Assembly: GCA_948567375.1 (NCBI GenBank)
Contig: OX419760.1
Span: 58,230,657-58,294,656 of the forward strand
From: Lunularia cruciata
Lineage: Eukaryota; Streptophyta; Marchantiopsida; Lunulariales; Lunulariaceae
Direction of reading: 5' to 3'
DNA: 64,000 nt
Part shown: positions 11,962-25,029 of the stretch, in pieces
How positions within the stretch are numbered: position 1 is the stretch's first letter
Layout of the letters: each line of letters opens with the position of its first letter
Position numbers and translations under genes: made by a program
The notes under the pieces: generated by a model
Told to the model about the DNA's origin: nothing
Database searches by the model: none
Seen by the model: only the letters and a program-made list of their open reading frames with translations

Positions 11962-13340
11962 CCGTGCATTGCAATTGCAGTGCATAATTCATACTACTAA
12001 TTTTGTGACCACAGCAGTGACATGGCAAGGCATCTTCTCCTTTACCCTTTGAATATTTTTCCATTCCATGATTAGAACAAGCCAGTGCTAATGTGGGTGG
12101 CATGGAGGTCAGATCATGTCAACCACAACAACTAGTCTTGATATCTTGCATAGTCTTGAGAAACCAGCACATCGTGAAAGCTTCCATGATGATGACACTT
12201 GGGCCCAATAGACCAAACAATTGACAGTTTTACAACTTCCGTCACAAAAATTGATAAAATTTGAGGCAATTTTCCATTTATGTATACTGCCAATTTTAGA
12301 GATTTTTTGATGTTGAATTTAAGCTAAAATTGGTAAAATTGGTGTTTGCCATATCTTAGGAGGCCTGGTCTAGAGGCCAAATAAGTCACATGGCCAAGTA
12401 TCAAGGTGGCAAGCAAAGTTGTGTTACAAAGGAGATGAGAAGCACTTGGAGAGGTGTGGAATGATACCAAAGTGCCTGAGGAGGGAATAGCACTTGAAGT
12501 GTTGAAGAATCATTTCAAGTGCCTACATGAGATACAACACTCAAAGTGCCAATAGGTGAGGCATATAGGCCAAAGTGCCAACTGCCAGTCACCTTGGCAC
12601 TCAAACTAAAGTGCCACCATAATTTGAACTTGTTGCCAAGGACTATTACCTACAAGATAATTGTTGCCACTCAGCGGGCAAGCATGGCATGGAGGAAAGT
12701 GATTGGAGAATGGATTTTTGGCACATGGGAGAGAGTGACTTTGCACAAAGGATGACATGTAAAGGCCTTTGTTTGCATAATAGTGAGTGCCTACCTACTT
12801 TGTACCCACAGGAGTGTTGAGGAGTGACCAGGAATTGGGTGTATAAATTGATGAGGCCGGCTAGCAATGGCAATTTTAGCAAATCCATCTATCCTCTTAG
12901 CTGATCAAGTAGTGTCTTCTGCAATTTTGTGGATAAGTGAGTTACTCTTGGTCATTTTTGAGAGTGGCACTCAGCACAATTTTGGTCACTCAGAGTGAAG
13001 TGAGGCACTTGGTGTAGTAGATCAGTAAGTTGTAGTAAGAGCCATGGTAGTCACTCCAAAACTTATAAGAAGGCACTTAAGGCCATCCTTCAATCCCTTG
13101 CTATCAAAAAATGAGCATTGTATTGTAGGATAGATGTTATTAGAAGTAAGTCATTAGGATTCCTACTTTGGAATTGGGAGTTGTCCAATTTCCATATGAT
13201 CCATGAAATGAAGGGAAAATGAGAGAAAACTTCATGGGAAATGAGATGTGACCCACTGAATTGGATGAAGCATCAATCACAAATAGTACTCAGCCCAGAT
13301 GTTGGGGTTGCAGGAGCAATGACCATAAATAGTTAATTTG
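11962..13340. other. Retroelement-derived sequence, probable rest of the split LTR
   Basis: No gene is seen. The stretch is full of short recurrent words such as AAGTGCC and GCACTTGG and has a TATA-like TGTATAAATTGATGAGG near 12839. It probably continues the LTR-like sequence interrupted at 2256, because element A's target duplication joins them. A 19-base inverted motif links 2128-2148 with 12356-12374. Confidence 0.4.
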
Positions 13341-13350
13341 CAGACAAAGA

Positions 13351-13489
13351 ACTTACCCTTAAGTCAAGAGCCAAGAAAGTGGCTCTTGACATAGGGGTAA
13401 GTTACTCTTGAGTTAGTGGCTCTTGACTTAGGGGTAAGTTCTTGGAGTGCTTACCCCTAAGTAAAGAGCCACTTAGCAAGCACTCCAAG
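13351..13489. repeat. Nested hairpin cluster
   Basis: Arm 13351-13373 (ACTTACCCTTAAGTC..) pairs with 13380-13402. Arm 13417-13440 (TGGCTCTTGACTTAGGGG..) pairs with 13451-13471. CTTGGAGTGCTT (13441-13452) pairs with 13478-13489. All four long arms are the same 20-24-base sequence in alternating orientation, so several folds compete. Confidence 0.9.
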
Positions 13490-15240
13490 AGCAATGGGTG
13501 GAGTTGTTGCAATTTACAAGGATCTTGCACAAAGAGCCATTGTAAAAGTAGTTATGAAGCTCTTTAAATAGAAGAAAACCACCTACTTGACCAATGGCCA
13601 AGTAATGTTCTTTGATTACATGTATTCAAGAGAGCTTGTAGATTGGCAAAGATGTTTGACATGCAGTGCAAGCTCCTGCATAGACTTTGAAGACAAAGGA
13701 AGAGCCATCTACATTGCTCCTTTCATTGTGCATTATTTGTACATGGCAACCAATCTTCTAACTAAGGAAGAGAGAAAGAGAATCCCCACACATTTCCATC
13801 ATGTAGATTATTTTGAATTTCAACCTGAAGGACCTACATTGATTGCCAAGTATGGGCTGGCCAATGCTAAATTTACACAGATAGGCCAATTTGTGCCTGT
13901 AGATGAAGAACTGGCCTTGCCAAAGGCTCCAAAGAGAAAGAACATCACACCAAAGAAGAAGTCACTTCCTCCAGCAAAAGAAGTCAAAGACAAGTGCCCA
14001 GATTGTTGAAGTGTCCTCTTGGGAAGATGAAGCCAAGGACACTAAAGGAGATGAAGACAAGGACAAAGAGAAGCAAGGATCCTTCACTTTGCAAGTATGA
14101 ATCTCTGCTTTTGGAGACAAGGTTGAAGGATAAGAACCTGGGAAGATGCCCTATCTGCTCCACAAGTGCAAGACCAAGATATGGATGAGTTCTTTTTATA
14201 TAAAGAGGAGACCATGATGGAAGAAGTGATGTTACCAAAGCAGGCACAATTGTGTTTGAATGTGCAAAAAGAAGAAGCTATAGTGGAGAGTCAAGATTGG
14301 GCCAAGTGCTTGAAGGACCAAGAACTTTGGCCAGAAAGAGAGGAGCAGGCTGAGGACTGCACATAGAAAGAATATTGCATCACTGGCAATGCTGAAGAAG
14401 AGGAGGAGGCCAACATTGTGATGATCTTCTAGAGGCTACACTTGAATTGCAGATCAAACTGCAGGAGGTGCCAACAAGTTGAAAATTGGTGCAGGTGCAA
14501 GAAGGCTGAAGCTTCATCATTCATTTTGTTGGCACTGTACTGCAATTGTTAGAGGTGTTGCTGCCCGAACCCAAGCTAAGCGCCCTGATGTGGTGGACTA
14601 CACCACATTGATCAAAGCTATGCATAAGTAGGTCTACACTCGGAAGGCCAAAGAAGACCGGGTGAAGTACAAAGCAACAAAGCCCAAACCTCTGTACAAG
14701 GCAGAGGCTTCAAAGGTAAGTGCCTTGCTGCAGGAGAACCAAGAGCTAAAGAGGAGAAGTGCCATCATAGAGAATGAAGAAGATCATCAACTAGTGGAGA
14801 CCTAGAGGTTCAAAGGGGATTAGAAGGCACTTTGCCTTGAGTTTGACCAGTTTAAGAGGGAAGCCAAAGACCAACTTTGTAGCAAATACCAGGAGGTGGG
14901 GAGCACTTGGAGTGCTTTGAAGGGGAAATGTGACCAAGTAGTAACTTTGTAGTTGTAGATGCAGGACTACCAGAAGGAGGCAAGGAAGTGCCAGTGCAAC
15001 TCAAACATCTCACCAAGGAGGCACAAGAGGAGAGAGTTAAGCATGCAAAAAATCTCCAAGTGTTGGAAGACAGAAGGCCAAATGGAGCATACTATTATAC
15101 CAGCTGAAGGCACTGCACAAACTAGAGGAGACCCAAGCCTTGTTCATGGAGGTGCTGAAAGAAGAAGGAGCAGTGAGTGCCTTGAGAACCAAATACCATA
15201 AATTAAAGATGCAGGTCCAGCATACATAGAACCAGGCCTA
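13490..15240 (+). pseudogene. Decayed gag-like ORF with coiled-coil region
   Basis: The largest intact piece is 13587-14009, beginning after the in-frame block TTYLTNGQ and containing MFFDYMYSRELVDWQR, FIVHYLYMATNLLTKEERK and a basic tail KAPKRKNITPKKK. The same frame reads upstream to about 13490 through a TAG (VVAIYKDLAQRAIVKV). Downstream, shifting frames give charged, heptad-like sequence (VSALLQENQELKRRSAIIENEE near 14720; LEFDQFKREAKDQL near 14840). No protease, RT or integrase follows. A non-autonomous LTR element gag or similar structural ORF is the best guess. No family was recognised. Confidence 0.45.
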
Positions 15241-15509
15241 TGAAGAAGAATGAATGATTAGCAAGTCCTTACACTTGAATGAGCACTCAAACAAGAAGTT
15301 CAATGAAGTATGGAAGACCTTCTCACTAGAGATAGCTAGGTATCAGGCATGCATAGGCCACCTAATTAGATACCAAAGAGGTGAAAAAAGTACTTTTTCA
15401 CCAATACTTCTAGTCCAAGGCACTCTCCCAAGAGGAAATCCTTTGGTAAAACAGGCTCTTTTTGGCAAGGATACTCAGAGTGGTACAGTAGTCAAGTACT
15501 CCGTGTAGG

Positions 15510-16130
15510 CAAGTTGTGTTTGCACTCAAAGTTGTGAATATATATTTCAAGAGGAGGGCCTTCAGAGTTAAGTGGCACTTGGAATTTTATAGAGTTGAGG
15601 ATGAATGCCCTCAAATCATATCACAATTGGAATTGTACATAATTGCGGAGCAGTATATAATTGGGTTTGTATAAGTACTTGGTGTTGTATACTAAAGATA
15701 GAATAGGCAGAATTTTAACATAATTGCAAAGAGTACACTCGGGTTTGTACAAGTACTTTGGGTTTGTATACTAAAGATAGAATATGTGGGGTCTGATATC
15801 TCCCCTGGTACATGTAGAAGCCTAATCATTCTGCAGGTGATCAGGATAAGATAGGATTTGGATAGTAAAAACCAGCTATGGACAGTTTAGATAAGTATTT
15901 TTAAAGATTCACTTGGAATTTTGATCCCTTTGGCTCAGAGCCAGATCAGTATATAAGGCTGAGTGCCAATGGCACTCGTGTTTGTTCTTTTGTGTAATGC
16001 AAACTTTGATTACTACAAAAGAGTGATCTTACCTATTTGTAAGTTTTGTGTCCTTCATTTTTTACCTGTATACTTGTGAGAACTAACTGTTCTTATTGAC
16101 TATATTATAAGTATGTTGACACGGAGCTCT
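15510..16130 (+). repeat. LTR-like promoter region
   Basis: No gene is seen. It holds two diverged direct copies of a block with GGGTTTGTATAAGTACTT (near 15661 and 15742), then a TATA-like AGTATATAAGGC near 15949 followed by a leader-like stretch. This looks like the U3/R part of an LTR downstream of the gag-like remnant. The partner LTR was not identified. Confidence 0.35.
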
Positions 16131-19100
16131 CACATCTAGCCACACTCCACTAATAAAGTATAACAGATCTTTATATCTAGTAGACTAAGTCTCCTGAAGA
16201 AGTCTAGTGGGAAATCTCCAATCCATGTCATATCCCAATTGGGAAACAAGATTTTATTACGCATTATCAACATACACAACATGTTGTGGTTACCTTTTTT
16301 ACTCGTATTTAGCTTCATTGTGTTTATCTTCAGATTTTTTGTGTTTCTCATATTATCAAGGATATTATCATGTCACTTATAAGATGATATCTTTGATTGC
16401 AGTTCTCCTAAGCTTGAGCTTGTATAGATTTTTCCGATGCGCAAACTGATACTCTTAGTACTTCACAAGGAAGTTTATGGAATTGCAACGTCAAAAAATG
16501 ACTTTGGAGCAGTTCCATCGTACTAACTAAGACTCGACAACACAAAAGAGAAAGTTATAAGGACTGCGATTATGGCATACTTGCCGTAGGGTAGCGGATA
16601 GCAGTGTAGATGCATAGATCTAGCTGTGAGGAAGTTTTATCTAGACGAGATGACAAGAAACAATTGTATCGTCGACCTTTCTGGTCTTTGGATCCAACCA
16701 TACCTATTAAGCTCTGAACCATATGAAGATCTTAGATGATTGATTGAGATATTTATATAGTTCAAAGCTTAATAGATGTGTTTGGCTCCAAACAAAAAAC
16801 AAATCGGCGACACAAATCTGTCTCATACCATATAAACATCTCAATGCTCTCTATTAGATCATCTCAACCTTCTCGATCACTGAGGCGATCCAATGAGGAA
16901 AACTCTTTCTCACTATATGATATCAGAGTTTGAAGAACATTATGAGACTGAACACCTCCACTCGCAGGCCCACAACCTCCTCGGTCCCTTAAGTGATCCA
17001 ATGTGGATAGTTCTTTTTCTTTACACGAAGAGATGCGATAAACACCTCCACTCGCAGGCGCACGAATATGCTGTTGCGTTCAGTCAGACTCTGAGGCATT
17101 ACATCTTATGCAATGGATTTCCAACGAGGATTATTCATATTGTGATCATTTGATTTGACGCACCTATGCTTCTGTTGTTTGCATGGTTGTACTTGGCGTC
17201 TACGGTATTTTGATCATTCAGACTGCGCTTATCGTGATCTTTTCATTCTTGGTTCTATTTCTACTTGAGTACCCTATGTGTGATTCTTGCAGGAACATCT
17301 AGATGAGTATATCTGCTCTCAAGGGAGCCAAAGCAATCCTCGCAGCTCGGTGGACTCGGGACTCCTTGATGTAAGTATCTATGATGATTTGATGACTCGG
17401 GACTCTTTTTAGTGAGTAAGCACCACTTGAAAAAATTATCAGAGAGATGTCAGTGTCAAAGCTCACGTATATAAGGAACACTGTTCCTATTGCCTGCCTA
17501 CCGTTATACTGTAAGTGGGGCAGTATGCAAAATAAGGCTCCCTCCTTCCAAATCTCGAGTCCGGTATATGCATTGAACGACAACAATGGAAGATATTCTT
17601 CCCCACGCGAGCGTTAAGCTACGTAAAATTAAGTATGAGAGCTTTGTTTCGTCGGCAATCCCTACAGATGAACACACAGATAGATTGGTGTGTCGAAATT
17701 CAATGTCTACTCAGATGCATCCACCTTTAGTCCCTATCTTACTTCATACCATGGTTCTAACTTTCGCATTCAAACTCTCGGTAAGACAGATCCTTCTTCT
17801 ACATTCCCGTAACAGATTAAGGCAATGACCGAACAGCGGCAACACCACAAGAACTAGATGTTGTCTGCTTCTATGTTCAAGTAGCCAACACATACAGGCA
17901 AATGCACAAGACTTGGAATTCAAAATTATTGTTGTATCGTCTGAAGTGCGAAGGTTGTAATCCAAAACCCGAACTTTCCTGTCTTACTAAAAGTACTGGG
18001 ATTGTCAGCGTCTATTACGGGATCCAAAATGTAGCACCATGTAAATTACAAGCGAGAGACACCTCGATGGAGAAAAGGAAATTGATGATGATGCAAAGAA
18101 AACATTCGTTGATATTAGTCGTTCTATTAGTCGACAAGTTGCAAAAGATTTGATGCAATATCGAATGCCGTTTATCTCACCTTCAAGTATTTTATCCCAT
18201 CCCTTGAACCAACAAATTTTAGAAAGGCGAAATCACGATACATTGTTGATCTTCGATGTTGCTTTTGTTACTCTCGCATTATTGTCTGGATGATGAAACT
18301 TTAAGTTTCCGCGATGATGACGTCACTCACAGCAAGTGAAAAAATTTTGAGATCGTGTTATGATATGGCTGTAGAGAAATGAGGACAGAACCCGTACAGT
18401 GAACCGGTGATCAACAAATGCGATGCAACATATGATATGGATAGTTTGTCGACTGTTGTGTCATCTTAATCCAACTTGTACGCTGTATCAAGATGTCACA
18501 GTTTAGTCTTCCGGGTTTTCCACCCGTATCCTCCTTATTGTCTCCGTACTGATTGATTGCAACGGCTGCAAAAATTCATCAGCTTGCCGTGCGGAGGTCC
18601 GTAGCACACGGCAGCAACCCAAACTTCGAACCGTAAGCAAAACGATTAGCATGGCATTACATTAAAGTTTGATCTACAGTTGCAATTAGCGATGAAATCT
18701 TTGCAATTGGGAACTCTTTTTGTTTATAAAGATACTGATTCTCTGAGGACACGTAAAACTGCAGTCTATTGAACGTCTGCTAGTCTGGTGAAGGTGAGAG
18801 CATTAATACTTTGGGCCCTTCAGGGCTTGCGAGATCCCAAGCCAAATGGGCCAGATGTTTGCTTGCAGAGCTCGATGTTGTCATGGAACTAGCCAGTTCT
18901 ATTAGCGGGAAGAAATGGAGAATAATGAGTTAAATTCAGGCGTCCAGAAGTTCCAACTCGTATGTCATCAGGGCTTCTCCGTCTTCTATACGTCTAGAAA
19001 TACAATTCTAGAAATCCTGTGCACTCACAGGACAGCCATCAGACTAGGGGGTTCCAGATATAGGGTGATCATTAGCACGTCAACCGTGTGACCTGCTAAG

Positions 19101-22100
19101 CCCCTCATCTAATACTGTGATTTGCTTATGGTTATGGAAAATAGCTAACAGTAGTTATGGAAAACAGGACTCTCATTTATTTGCTACTTCTGGGCACCTT
19201 CTCAGCTATAAAGCACTGTATTACAATCACCACCAGAACTGCTACATGTACAAATTGTTCGAACATTGATACCAAAATTGATAATCCACTCACCTCGTAA
19301 TGTCAATGTTGCGGATATCGAGATATCAATGAACCTTATCAGCAGTGCAAGCCCTGAGGACTAATGGTCTACATGCATAGAAGCAATGTGACCTACGGGA
19401 ACAAATTATCACATATTACCAAACAGAATCAACTCAAGATCTACTTAATGTTAGATGTGGTACGAAACCAACTGGTTAAACTAAAACTCTCATATGAAGG
19501 TTTGACCTGACTTCTAACTCCAGTTTCGAGTTGTAATATCAGCACTCCTCCAGTTGAAGTGTGACTTTCTGCTCCATGCGTTTTGAACTGACAAGCGATA
19601 GTCCTGCTTAACCAAATTCTTAATTCTGAATTACATTCCATGTATACTATTGGGGATAGCACGACCCAACAATCCACGAGCTTGAGTCCTTCGCCAGGAT
19701 AAAGCTCGTTCTTGAATGGTAACTCTGCTTTTAGGCAGGTCGTGGAGGCCGTGAATCGCCATAATCACTATAGCTCCCCATTTGTACAGGTGTGAACAAA
19801 TCTTTGGTAGACACCACCTACAGTCCGATGTCCACGCATTGTGTCGACGTATTGTAGTTGTAGAAGTGGATCCAATCCGTGACTGTCACTATGTGACTAC
19901 GTGACTGGTGAGGCAGTAACTATTTATGGGTTTGCAATTGGCTCCGATGTTCACCTTACAAATCTACAACTACTGTAGATTCTAAACTCTAACATCTCTG
20001 TTTTGCTTGCATTCTTCATTGCAATGAAGATGTCTGCAGATGTCAGCACTGTTGTGATATAAATACTCTCAAACTTGCTAAGAAGCGTGCTACGTCTACA
20101 CCCGACAGGTATCTATTGTTTCTCCAAGAGTTGAGAGTTGTCATCCCACCCACACCCACATACATAATGTGCATCAATGCTCATGGATCACCTTTATGCC
20201 ACCAAGGCCTCCTCTGTAGTCTAGCCCTGGATGGTGCGAGTGAGCTTTGCCCTTTCACTTCCTTGAACGGTGAACTATTCCTGCATGGATCCCACGTTGC
20301 TTAAGCATTTGCTAGACCTGACCTGATTTAAACGGCAGTACTACCTGATTATATTATATAGTAACTCAGTGTGTAGTAAGTTCCCTTTGCAGCATCGCAT
20401 GTTCTTTCAACGCTTGCTACTTATTCCAGCTAGATTAGTAACAAACATATAATCATGGAAGACGAAGATACTCCTGTTTCATAACACAAACACTACATTC
20501 CTATCTTGGTATTAATTCTCATTGTGCGATATTCGCAAGGTGCGGCACGCGGTCAGAAGTTGGAGCCCAACTTGAACACTTTGTCTGAAATTTGACAACC
20601 AAGCTTAACGGTTCGTTTAACGAGACATCCAAAGTTTTGGGATGTCACTAGGAGCCTCATTTACCCCAATAATTCGTGAAAGATTCACTACGTCTACTAC
20701 TGCACATGAGTCTATAGCCGCTGTCGACGGTGAGCTATACACCTTCTGAGTGTTGATTTGGGAAATTTGTGCTGCAGTCCTTCTACGTGTACCATATTCT
20801 ATCAATTAGCCCCTACCTCGAGGTCAGTCATCGCTATTGATCGCACGTGCAACCTGCATAGAGAGTAACTGCAAGACATTGACCCTGAAATGGGGCACGA
20901 AAGGACCATTTCATGTGCCCAGGAAGCAGGTTCACGAATCGTCACTCAATGGCTTTTTGTAGTCCCAAGTGTCGAGAACATTGTACAGCATTGATTCACC
21001 AAAACCTTCTGATGCTTCTAAGCATGTCAAACATAAGCTGGTTAAACTGTTTTGACCTTGAAGCTGTGCACACTCGACGTGGTGTACGAAACCTTCACGA
21101 GCATGCACAGTGCTGAACGATGTCAATGTAATTTTGTAACGAATCGACGTCTCTTTTCGTTCAGCCTGAGGTTCTTAAGTGAGGCAAAAGACGAGGCCAT
21201 GCAAACCAGATAGTGAGTGACAACTCTCGAAGGTCAAGTCAAGTCAAGTCAGGGCACGTAAACATGTACAGCACCTATTAATATACTAAAGCATTTAGTA
21301 TACCCATATCAATTGATGGAAAATATTCTAGGAGGATAGATGATGTTATCTGTACAAAGAACTTTGCACGTTTCCTCGGCGTAAAACGTGGTCTGTCGAC
21401 AGACGCACTGGAGTAAGAAGGACCTCTTTGACCATGTCCTAGACCAGTACTTTCACATTTGTCTTGAGCAGCAAAGGGTACTATGGATTCTCACCTCTCC
21501 ACAACTTGCGGATATTGATCATTGAAGTCACCGTATGAGACTCCTCGATACTAATGCCCTCTTTTGTCTGCTTGCGGTGGCAATGTCTTTTAGTTACTGG
21601 AACAATAATGTATGAGTAGTACATGTGTGCTTTGCGACTTCAAATGATATCGAAAATTGCCGGATTTTGCAAAAATAAATCCAACCTTGGTTCACTCTCG
21701 GACTTTCGATTCATTCAGAGTTGCCTCCCTGACCATTTAATATACGCATACGGCCTTATGCGAGTTTCCATAAGCATGAATAGATTTTGATATGAATAAT
21801 TATGATAGCTTGAGTGCCGAATGTCCTGAGTCTAACAAACCGTCCGACAGCAAGCATTCGACTGCAAGTGCTTGAATCTCCATATTAAACCTCAACCTCA
21901 AATTCGGTTGTAAGTGAGTGACGCCAATTCATCAAGCAGCGTTCCGAACAAGTATGCAGCGAAACCATCCTGCTACATGCCTGCTGAAATAAGACTGAAA
22001 AACATATACAACAAGGGTCGAAGACTCTTCATGAACTTTCTAGCGTCCTATAGCAGTAAGAGCAGTCGATGGCAACAGTCTTTCAATTGAACTGATTTCT

Positions 22101-22924
22101 CATATGAAGCTTGCATTCCATTTGAATATATGATACAAATTATGGCAGCAATTGCAACAAACCGACATAGTGGATAACTATGCTGCAAAAAATGCAACTT
22201 GCTGCTGTTGGAGTAAAATTGAAACTAAATATATGCAGGATTCTTAAAACCGTCCTGATATATCAAAGGAACTCCAGTGTAAGGTAGTCAATCGCTAGCG
22301 CTTCCGGCTTGCTGAGCATAGTTCGTAGTCAAGCTCAACATGCATGTGTTGCATTTATGTAGCATCATCTGCTTGTGACGGCAAGCCCATCGTTGAACAG
22401 GTGAATGTCCTTAGTAAACCTGCAAATAAGATTCTTTGATTTCATTTAGATCTCCCTCTGTTACTTCGCGTTCTAACTAATTTATTTTCTGCCTTGATGA
22501 CTGAGCCAAATGTGTGTACTTAAACTTTGGAAGCTTATCCCAACCCCCGTTGATATGCATAAACTCTCTATGAATTCTCAATAAACTGATGAAGAACTCC
22601 GATTTAATTTCAGATCAAGGGATTCAGGTATGTATCACCAACGAAGACTATACGACTAGGCTGAATACCTAGTATGTAAATCTCTAATACTGTCTGCAGG
22701 TCTTCAAAAATTAACTTATGCCCTGCTAAATTATTGTGACGATGTAAGCTGTGAATGTGGCTGTAGCTTCTTTTTGCTGCCCAGGACAATTTCAGTCAGG
22801 CTAGCTAAGTGTACCTCAGTCGATGACCTTTCGACGCGTGGGTCAGTTGTCCTCCCCTGGTCAGATGTAGGGAAATAACTTCTCCATTTGTTTTCCTGGA
22901 CCAGATAATTAGCTACCAGTTTAC
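16131..22924. other. Intergenic sequence, no gene recognised
   Basis: Open frames here are short and none shows a known domain or convincing exon chain. Base composition is balanced and unlike the retroelement blocks on either side, so this looks like unique flanking DNA of the gene island. An ncRNA or a poorly conserved multi-exon gene could be missed. Confidence 0.5.
16945..17070. repeat. Short direct repeat
   Basis: The block AACACCTCCACTCGCAGGC followed by SCAC occurs near 16952 and again near 17040, about 88 bases apart, with diverged sequence between them. Confidence 0.6.
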
Positions 22925-23566
22925 CTACCTACCTCCTTTCTTCTTCATAGATCTTTGAGCATAAGTTTCGTACGTTAAGAAACCAACCAAGGATCCTATT
23001 GAAATCGCAGACAAAACTAACGAGGCGATATCAATCGATCCATGCCTTCCGGTGTACGGGTCGATTGTGATCAAGTTGGTAGTCTTGTCTTCGTCAGTTG
23101 TTTGCCCATAACCAACCTCTCTACCTTGTCTGTCGAACGCGTATATGCGAACGAAGTACGTGGCTCCAGGAATGTCTTTTGTAATGTGCCATACAGATCC
23201 ATTTCCTACAGCTGAGTACCATGGGTGAGAGCAGATGTCGATGGTGCATGTCTTGTCCCTGTGCAAGTCGTTGTAAGTCTTCCTCCAACCGCGAAGCTTC
23301 TGACTCTCTGGAGCGAAGCAAAACTTCAGCTGCACGTCAGAATAATCATCATCCACCTCCGGAGGAAGATCAGTGTTCAAGCCCCACGATATAATCAGCG
23401 TATCCTGGCCAGCTTTAGCAATTCCTGAAGCAGCATTCTGGCTTTCGATTTTAGCCTGAATCTTAATTGTTTGCTCCAGAGAGGAGAACAGCACTCCACC
23501 TTGCACGGTGCCAGCAAAAGCAAACAATATAAACGAAAGAGGAAGACAAGATTGTAACCAGGTCAT
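22925..23566 (-). CDS. NAR2: NAR2/NRT3 partner subunit of high-affinity nitrate transport
   Basis: The 213-residue single-exon frame encodes the accessory protein that binds NRT2 at the plasma membrane and is needed for its stability and high-affinity nitrate uptake. Residues 1-23 form a signal peptide ending at VQGG. The family core is clear: AGQDTLIISW (52-61), KFCFAPESQKLRGWRKTYND (81-100), DKTCTIDIC (104-112), ATYFVRIYAFDRQGREVGYG (135-154) and GRHGSIDIAS (173-182). One transmembrane helix spans about 179-199, followed by a short basic tail (KKKGGR). Length matches plant NAR2 (about 200-210). The ATG at 23564-23566 gives a complete signal peptide. It is divergent from NRT2, 1463 bp away. 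All conserved blocks are intact, so it is probably functional. Confidence 0.95.
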   Translation of the reverse strand: MTWLQSCLPLSFILFAFAGTVQGGVLFSSLEQTIKIQAKIESQNAASGIAKAGQDTLIISWGLNTDLPPEVDDDYSDVQLKFCFAPESQKLRGWRKTYNDLHRDKTCTIDICSHPWYSAVGNGSVWHITKDIPGATYFVRIYAFDRQGREVGYGQTTDEDKTTNLITIDPYTGRHGSIDIASLVLSAISIGSLVGFLTYETYAQRSMKKKGGR

Positions 23567-25029
23567 CGTGGGCGACAGCTTTACAATCTGAAAATGACAA
23601 TCTACAAGATGATCTGGAAGGCAAACCCTGTATTTGGAAGCTCAACTTCCTAAGCCTCTTAATGCAGTTTCAAGTTCCTGGAATATGATGATGATGATGA
23701 GATTAGAAGATGTCCTAAGAGATAGAACCACCTAAGCAAACAAATGACACAGAGTTGTGAGTTCGAGGTCCGGTTTCTGGATTAATGTTCCGGTCCAGGT
23801 CGATTAGAATGAATACGAATCACCTAGTCTAGCTTCTACAACATCTAATCAGTCACGAGAAGCGACACTAACCCAAAAGTCACACCTCTCTAATGAAATT
23901 AAGTGTGTAAACTCTTGAGGTTCGAATGACTCCCTCGGAGTTCTCACCCTCCAGATGGTGCCAATCGAGCTCAGCAGTTAGCACAAACATATGAAATTCT
24001 GCAGCCTTTGTAACTATGGAATGAATGGGGCTCCAAGAGACTGGGAATGTGGCCTGTTTGACCCTTTTCGCCGAAACGTGTTTCCGAGTACTGGAAGACC
24101 AAGTTAGAGCATCTTCTAGACTTGAGTGTGAGCGTAGATCGTTCCCGTTGATCTGGAGGCAATGGAAGCCGTTCATGAAGCGGGAGCTCTTGGGGCTCTG
24201 CAAAAGCAACACCTCGCTGCCGCAGTCACTGTGAATCAGGGAAACGACCCACTCGGACACAAAGGCTCAGAGCTCCACAGTGAAGCTAGACCAGAACGAA
24301 ACGCTGCGTAAGTGGAATATAGTGATGGGAAATCACGGATAGGTAATGTTGGCTGCAGAAGGTAAGTTAATGAAACAGACACAGGCAACACCGGTCCACA
24401 GTGTTTCACGGCTATCTAGCCTCCTCCTCACAGCCTAGTGCCCGAGAATCGTGATCCAGTCTACGCGCCGATGCCAGCTACCTTGGCGTACGCTGTACCT
24501 TCGGTATCCCAAATGCTTAACGTTTTCGGCCAGTTCCATACGAATACAGTGCAGCATTGACCTGCCCTTGTTCAAGCACAATTTGCACTGAAAATCCTCG
24601 TTAGCATTCTCTCACGCAGTCCTCAGGCCCCACTTTCCGCACTAGTAGTCAAACTGTTTCTTCCTCTCCCCGCCTAGCTGAAGGTTATATCTATCTCTCC
24701 TTATGAACTTAGTTCATCACTTAAATAGACACAGAAGCTGCAACACTAAGTGATGTGGTAAGAACAGGAACCTTGAGCTCCAAGTTCAATCGTCACATTA
24801 TAAAGAAGAGCAGATCGTCAAACGGACTGTAGTAGATCGTTAATGTGATTGCTCCTAGCTAGATCATCGGTGTAAGCATAAAGGGTTCACATGAAGTAGC
24901 TTCTTGACTCACACCTGCTGCATTCTGGTGTGCAATCAGGACCTTTAGTCTTTAGTGGGCGTAAAGCATCGTCAAGAGACCAAGGACAAGGTAATCTCCA
25001 GGGGGCTGCTAACTCTTTGGAACGTTCCA
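23567..25029. promoter_or_regulatory. Shared NAR2-NRT2 divergent intergenic region
   Basis: These 1463 bases separate the two start codons and must hold both 5' leaders and promoters. No retroelement is seen in it. A TGACCCTT at 24059-24066 matches the first half of the nitrate-responsive cis-element known from nitrite reductase promoters, but the second half (AAG after ten bases) is absent. A short ATG repeat lies near 23683-23699, and TATA-like words occur near 24684 (GGTTATATC). A 126-codon minus frame at 23880-24260 has no recognisable domain and is probably chance. Confidence 0.6.

Noticed and set aside
11093-11987. Long frames on both strands rich in Lys/Arg or Phe/Pro/Ser
   Set aside because: They fall in the C+T-biased tandem arrays of the element A LTR; the repeats explain both strands.
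23750-23790. GAGTTCGAGGTCC as a possible tRNA T-arm
   Set aside because: No acceptor stem, D-arm or anticodon stem could be placed around it.
23880-24260. 126-codon minus frame in the NAR2-NRT2 intergenic region
   Set aside because: No domain, signal or family resemblance, and overlapping frames on both strands. It could still be a 5' exon, but nothing supports it.
24955-25029. Upstream in-frame extension of NRT2 from a GTG
   Set aside because: GTG is not a normal plant nuclear start, and the family N-terminus fits the ATG at 25030.
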